8,582 nucleotides of DNA. It comes from Caryophanales bacterium UBA3260. Its GTDB lineage: Bacteria > Bacillota_I > Bacilli_A > RF39 > UBA660. Positions 5,224-8,582 of this stretch are shown one piece after another. The notes beneath the pieces were generated by a model. The model ran no database searches, had not been told where the DNA came from, and saw only the letters and a list, made by a program, of their open reading frames with translations. The position numbers and the translations under genes are program-made. The stretch's first letter is position 1. Every line of letters starts with the position of its first letter. The stretch spans positions 1 to 8,582 of the forward strand of contig DEUO01000051.1 in assembly GCA_002362595.1 (NCBI GenBank). Reading direction: 5' to 3'.

Positions 5224-6040
5224 ATTATTAAATGCTGATTTTACAAGACTAAGAAAGAATAAATTATTTTGGCTACTCTCTATATTTAGCATTGGTCTTG
5301 CTTTATTTATGATTTATACTCAATATAGTGATATGAAAAAATATGGGGAAGTTATAGAGACAGAACAACTTATGATTAATTATTCTACAATAGTAGGAAT
5401 TGTAATTGCAATATTTACAAGTTTATTTTTAGGAGTAGAATATTCTGATGGAGCAATCAGAAATAAAATAAGTATAGGACACAAAAGAACAAATATATAT
5501 TTATCTAATTTAGTAATTACAACAATTACAAGTTTGTTTTCTTATCTTTTATTTTTAGTAATAGTATCAAGTATTGGAATACCATTATTTGGTGGTATAA
5601 CAATGTCTATATCAAAATTATTAAAATTGTTAGGTTGTATATTTGTAACTATAATTGCTTACGTAAGTATCTTTACATTTTTAGCAATGATTATCTCAAA
5701 TAAGACCATTACGGCAATAGTTACTATTATGTTAGCGTTTGGTATGATGTTTTATTCTTTAATGGCATTTGATAGGCTATCACAACCAGAATATATTGAT
5801 ACTATGATTATGAAAGATGGTGTACAAGAAATCATTAATACCAAAAATAATCATTATTTAGAAGGAGAAAAAAGAAAACTAATACAGTTAAGTATTGATA
5901 TTGTACCTGCAGGGCAAATGTTCCAGATTGCAGGAAGAACTGTTACAAATTTAAAAGCACTACCACTATATTCTTTAGGTATTATAATAATATTTACTGG
6001 AGCAGGATTAGCGTTATTTAAGAAAAAAGAATTAAAGTAG
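5216..6040 (+). CDS. ABC-2 type permease, BcrB/LanE/G-like
   Basis: A 274-residue integral membrane protein with about six hydrophobic segments (roughly 18-36, 57-74, 95-125, 135-160, 164-186, 246-268). A short cytoplasmic N-terminus 'RLLNADFTRLRKNKLFW' and the conserved loop 'GVEYSDGAIRNKISIGHKR' (73-91) are hallmarks of ABC-2 permeases of the bacitracin and lantibiotic resistance type. Between segments 5 and 6 is a larger loop (about 187-245), where such proteins often carry an extracytoplasmic region. The gene starts 8 bp inside the ATPase gene, so the two are translationally coupled subunits of one exporter. Only one permease gene is present, so it probably works as a homodimer, although LanFEG systems have two different ones. 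The C-terminus 'FKKKELK' is basic and cytoplasmic. Confidence 0.9.
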   Translation: MIRLLNADFTRLRKNKLFWLLSIFSIGLALFMIYTQYSDMKKYGEVIETEQLMINYSTIVGIVIAIFTSLFLGVEYSDGAIRNKISIGHKRTNIYLSNLVITTITSLFSYLLFLVIVSSIGIPLFGGITMSISKLLKLLGCIFVTIIAYVSIFTFLAMIISNKTITAIVTIMLAFGMMFYSLMAFDRLSQPEYIDTMIMKDGVQEIINTKNNHYLEGEKRKLIQLSIDIVPAGQMFQIAGRTVTNLKALPLYSLGIIIIFTGAGLALFKKKELK

Positions 6041-6048
6041 AAAGGTGA
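6041..6048 (+). promoter_or_regulatory. Ribosome binding site fixing the kinase start
   Basis: AAAGGTGA immediately follows the permease stop codon and lies 5 nt before ATG 6054. The in-frame GTG at 6045 is part of this site and so is not the start. Confidence 0.8.
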
Positions 6049-6053
6049 TTATT

Positions 6054-6935
6054 ATGAGTATCTGGTTTTATTTATTTTTAGTAATATTATTTATTTTAAT
6101 ACTTTTAATTATTAAAATTATGATAATGAAAAATGAGATCAATAATATTGGTAAATCTATATCAAGTATAATAAATACAGATACAAATAATTTAATCACT
6201 ATTAGTACAAATGATAACGAATTGAAAAAACTGGCAAATGTACTTAATAAGAGTTTAAAAAACTTAAGACAATTAGAACTCGAATATAAAAATGGAAATC
6301 AAGAACTTAAATCATCTATTACAAATATTTCTCACGATTTAAGAACGCCTCTTACTGCTATAAGAGCCTATATAGATTTGATTAATGGAGAAACTCTTCA
6401 GCCAAAACAAAAAGAGTATTTTAAATATATCGATGAAAAAACTAAAGATTTAATTGAACTTACTGAGCAGTTATTTGATTTTACAAAGAGTCTTGAAAAC
6501 TATAAAGATTTGAATAAAAAAGATATATGTCTTAATTCATTTTTAGAAAATATTATGGGATCATACTACGCTATATTTAAGGCTAAAAATATTGAACCTA
6601 AAATTAGTATTACTAGAAATAAGATAATAAGAGAATTAGATGAAAATATGTTAAGTAGAATTTTTGAAAATATAATATCTAATTCTTTAAAATATAGTGA
6701 TGGGGATTTTAATTTAACATTAAATGAAAATGGTTTAATAACTATTTCTAATAAATCTTCATCTTTGGATAAAACAAGTATTAAAAAAATATTTAATAGA
6801 TATTTTACAGTTGAAAATGCTCGTAAGGAAGGTGGAGTAGGTTTATCTATTGCTAAGCAGCTAGTTGAATTAAATAGTGGAACTATAAAAGCTGAATATA
6901 AAGATAAGGTCTTAATTATTTCAGTTTATTTTTAA
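6054..6935 (+). CDS. Sensor histidine kinase with a minimal N-terminus
   Basis: A 293-residue kinase with one membrane helix (about 4-25) and only three residues before it, so essentially no outside sensor domain. A linker (26-85, including 'ELKKLANVLNKSL') leads to the phosphorylation site H94 in 'ISHDLRTPLTAI'. The ATPase domain has an N-box with N206 and N210 ('FENIISNSLKYS'), an F-box-like 'IFNRYFTVENAR' (246-257), and a G2-like 'GGVGLSIAK' (260-268). The G1 box is 'ITISNKSS', with Asn where most kinases have DxGxG; this is also known in kinases tied to peptide-resistance transporters. It is the last gene of the transporter operon and presumably phosphorylates the regulator at 3574-4227. 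With no sensor domain, input may come through the membrane helix or the transporter itself, as in BceAB-BceRS (inference). Confidence 0.92.
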   Translation: MSIWFYLFLVILFILILLIIKIMIMKNEINNIGKSISSIINTDTNNLITISTNDNELKKLANVLNKSLKNLRQLELEYKNGNQELKSSITNISHDLRTPLTAIRAYIDLINGETLQPKQKEYFKYIDEKTKDLIELTEQLFDFTKSLENYKDLNKKDICLNSFLENIMGSYYAIFKAKNIEPKISITRNKIIRELDENMLSRIFENIISNSLKYSDGDFNLTLNENGLITISNKSSSLDKTSIKKIFNRYFTVENARKEGGVGLSIAKQLVELNSGTIKAEYKDKVLIISVYF

Positions 6936-6959
6936 GTAAATCAATTAGATTTACTTTTT
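6934..6959 (+). terminator. Terminator after the kinase operon
   Basis: AAGTAAATC (6934-6942) pairs perfectly with GATTTACTT (6948-6956) over a 5-nt AATTA loop. The right arm continues into T's to 6959, then GTTTTAT. The left arm starts inside the TAA stop codon, as at 2505. Confidence 0.87.
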
Positions 6960-6982
6960 GTTTTATAAATATGCAAATTGAT

Positions 6983-7058
6983 TTAACAAATGTAACGATA
7001 TTTTTACATAAATTGCAACTAACTTTGTATATTAATTATTTAGAATTTAGTTTATAAT
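6983..7058 (+). promoter_or_regulatory. Promoter region of the LiaF-like operon with degenerate repeats
   Basis: TATAAT at 7053-7058 is the likely -10. It would start transcription near 7065, at the ribosome site AAGGAAG (7065-7071), 16 nt before ATG 7081. No good -35 is present. Further up are TTAACA (6983-6988) and TGTAAC-GATAT-TTTTAC (6991-7007); the latter is one base off the WalR-type TGTWAH-N5-TGTWAH pattern. These lie about 45-70 bp upstream of the -10, farther than in the other two repeat promoters, so their role is less certain. Confidence 0.35.
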
Positions 7059-7080
7059 AATAGTAAGGAAGTGAGTTAAT

Positions 7081-7758
7081 ATGAATAAAATGAGTAACAT
7101 ATTATGGGGAGTTTTTTTGATTGCTATAGGAGTAATATTTGGTTTGAATGCTTTAGGAATTACAAATATTAATATATTCTTTGAAGGATGGTGGACTTTA
7201 TTTATTATTATTCCAAGTTTCTTTGGCTTATTAAAAGATAATGATAAAACTGGTGATGCAATAGGTTTATTGATTGGTATAGCTTTATTATTAGCGTGTC
7301 GTGATATAATAAATTTTCATACTGTTTTAAAACTTATAATACCAATTATCTTAGTTATTATAGGTTTATCAGTAATATTTAAAGGTACAATAAAAGCAAA
7401 AGTAAAAGATGAAATAAAAAAGTTAAATAAGAATAATGATAAAGAATATGCTGCTACGTTTGGTAGTCAAAATTTAGATTTTAGTAATGAAAAATTTAAT
7501 GGTTGTGACTTAAATGCTATTTTTGGTGGTTTTAAATGTAATTTAGTTAATAGTAAGATAAGTGAAGATGTAATAGTAAATGCAAGTGCAATATTTGGAG
7601 GAATTACAATATTTGTTCCAGATGATGTTAATGTTAAAGTAACATCTACTTCTATATTTGGTGGAGTAACTGACGAAAGAAAAAATAAAAAAGTAGATTC
7701 TAAAGTAACAATCTATATCAATGCAACTTGTATGTTTGGAGGAGTTGAGATTAAATGA
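7081..7758 (+). CDS. LiaF-like envelope-stress membrane protein
   Basis: A 225-residue protein with four hydrophobic segments (about 7-24, 37-51, 59-73, 82-100), the N-terminal domain of LiaF/YvqF relatives (opening 'GVFLIAIGVIFGLNALGI', with 'WWTLFIIIPSFFGLL' next). A charged linker follows, then a C-terminal beta-rich domain with four FGG motifs at 148-150, 172-174, 193-195 and 219-221 and a variant FGS at 127-129; 'ASAIFGGITIFVPDDVNVKV' is characteristic of this 'cell wall-active antibiotics response' domain. In Bacillus, LiaF restrains the LiaS kinase; no LiaRS pair is visible here, and the nearest kinase is the one at 6054. The start ATG 7081 has AAGGAAG at 7065-7071; ATG 7090 is a possible alternative. 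The TGA stop overlaps the next ATG (ATGA), so the pair is coupled. Confidence 0.9.
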   Translation: MNKMSNILWGVFLIAIGVIFGLNALGITNINIFFEGWWTLFIIIPSFFGLLKDNDKTGDAIGLLIGIALLLACRDIINFHTVLKLIIPIILVIIGLSVIFKGTIKAKVKDEIKKLNKNNDKEYAATFGSQNLDFSNEKFNGCDLNAIFGGFKCNLVNSKISEDVIVNASAIFGGITIFVPDDVNVKVTSTSIFGGVTDERKNKKVDSKVTIYINATCMFGGVEIK

Positions 7759-8582
7759 GTGATGTTCAAAGAGTAATTAAATATCTTGCAATAGCTTTTG
7801 CTATTTATTTAGTAGTTTTAATTGTAGGAGCTATTATAAGTATATTAGGGGGATTGTTGTTTTTTGGCTCTGATGGTGTAACAAGCTATGAGATGGTAAG
7901 CTCTAAATTTGATGAAAATTATGAAATTAAAAAGATGGTTATTGATATAAAAGCAAGTCATCTTGTAATAGAAGATGGGGAAGAATTTTATGTCGAAACA
8001 AATAATTCTCGTATAGAAGTAAAACAAAACAAAGACGAAATAAATATTAAGGAAAAAGGTTTTAGCTGGAATAGAAATAATAGTAGTAAGGTGATAGTTC
8101 ATATTCCAACTAATCATAAGTTTGATAGATTTTATTTAGATGCGGGAGCTGGTAAAATAGATATCTCTTCTCTTAAAACAAATGATTTAGACTTAGAGTT
8201 AGGCGCTGGCCAAGTAATTATTGATAACATAGAGTCTTATAAAAAATCAAAGATAGATGGTGGTGCTGGAGAGTTTATTATTAAATCAGGAACGCTTACT
8301 AACTTAGATTTTGATATGGGAGTAGGATATGCTAAATTTACATCTTCTATTCTAGGAAATAGTGATATTGATGCAGGTGTTGGGGAACTAAACATTAATA
8401 TTATTGGTGCAGAAGATGATTATGAATTAGAAATAGATAAAGGTGTTGGTAATGTCTTAGTAGATGGCAAGAATGTTGGTTCTGATACAAGAGTCGGTTA
8501 TGGTATTAACAAAATAGATATTGATGGTGGCGTTGGTAGAATAACAGTAGATTTTGTAGAAGAAGAAAAGAAAGAAGAAACT
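7755..8582 (+). CDS. LiaG-like DUF4097 repeat protein (3' end missing)
   Basis: The frame starts at ATG 7755, overlapping the upstream TGA by four bases, and stays open for 276 codons to the right edge, so the C-terminus is missing. A basic N-terminus (R6, K9) is followed by one membrane helix (about 10-37), then an extracytoplasmic region. From residue 129 it carries eight glycine turns of the form D/E-x-G-A/V-G followed by beta-strand residues, at 129, 148, 168, 187, 206, 228, 246 (variant RVGYG) and 257, mostly 19-22 residues apart. This is the solenoid-like beta repeat of DUF4097/LiaG-type proteins. In Bacillus, liaG and liaF are likewise neighbours. The last visible residues are acidic and lysine-rich (VEEEKKEET), suggesting the end is near. 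Its molecular function is not known. Confidence 0.87.
   Translation, partial: MSDVQRVIKYLAIAFAIYLVVLIVGAIISILGGLLFFGSDGVTSYEMVSSKFDENYEIKKMVIDIKASHLVIEDGEEFYVETNNSRIEVKQNKDEINIKEKGFSWNRNNSSKVIVHIPTNHKFDRFYLDAGAGKIDISSLKTNDLDLELGAGQVIIDNIESYKKSKIDGGAGEFIIKSGTLTNLDFDMGVGYAKFTSSILGNSDIDAGVGELNINIIGAEDDYELEIDKGVGNVLVDGKNVGSDTRVGYGINKIDIDGGVGRITVDFVEEEKKEET

Noticed and set aside
6938..6984. 9-bp inverted repeat AAATCAATT/AATTGATTT spanning the kinase terminator
   Set aside because: It could compete with the terminator stem, but its right arm is downstream of the T-run, so it cannot act before termination; probably chance in AT-rich DNA.
7845..8117. Open frame of 90 codons on the - strand
   Set aside because: It lies antisense within the DUF4097 gene, whose + frame is open for 276 codons with clear repeats and a coupled start.
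1..8582. CRISPR arrays, tRNA/rRNA genes, insertion sequences, phage genes, or a lantibiotic precursor gene
   Set aside because: I saw no spaced repeats, transposase or integrase motifs, structural RNA patterns or leader-plus-Cys-rich precursor peptides in the gaps.

Overview
The window looks like chromosomal DNA of a low-GC Firmicute (Bacilli, Clostridia or an uncultured gut relative). It is very A+T-rich, has AAGGAG-type Shine-Dalgarno sites, and its genes all lie on the + strand in short operons separated by AT-rich hairpin terminators. TGG encodes Trp and TGA is used as a stop, so the standard bacterial code applies. I cannot name the species from the sequence.

Layout. (1) Positions 1-1513: the 3' part of an FtsX/MacB-type ABC permease, followed by its ATPase. 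(2) 1709-2506: a short-chain dehydrogenase closely resembling UcpA, with its own promoter and a strong terminator. (3) 2684-3485: a previously unlisted 25-residue membrane peptide, followed by a monofunctional peptidoglycan glycosyltransferase (GT51) and a terminator. (4) 3574-6935: an OmpR-family response regulator, then an ABC ATPase and ABC-2 permease of the BcrAB/LanFE peptide-resistance type, then a histidine kinase with almost no extracellular part, closed by a terminator. (5) 7081-8582: a LiaF-like membrane protein translationally coupled to a LiaG-like DUF4097 protein that runs off the right edge.

How the genes may work together. Nearly everything concerns the cell envelope: peptide or lipid export, glycan polymerisation, antimicrobial-peptide sensing and Lia-type stress response. 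The most interesting signal is regulatory. Upstream of the BcrAB-type operon are four TTAACA-like direct repeats at 11, 11 and 12 bp steps, the pattern bound by OmpR/PhoB-family regulators, and the gene just upstream encodes such a regulator. The promoter of the small peptide/glycosyltransferase operon has the same geometry: (G/T)TAACA, exactly 9 bp, then TAAAAT, with a second half-site 11 bp upstream. This suggests, as inference, one regulon joining peptide detoxification with cell-wall synthesis. Weaker half-sites precede the LiaF-like operon.

Limits: promoter and operator calls come from reading the sequence, without alignments or statistics. Both edge genes are incomplete.
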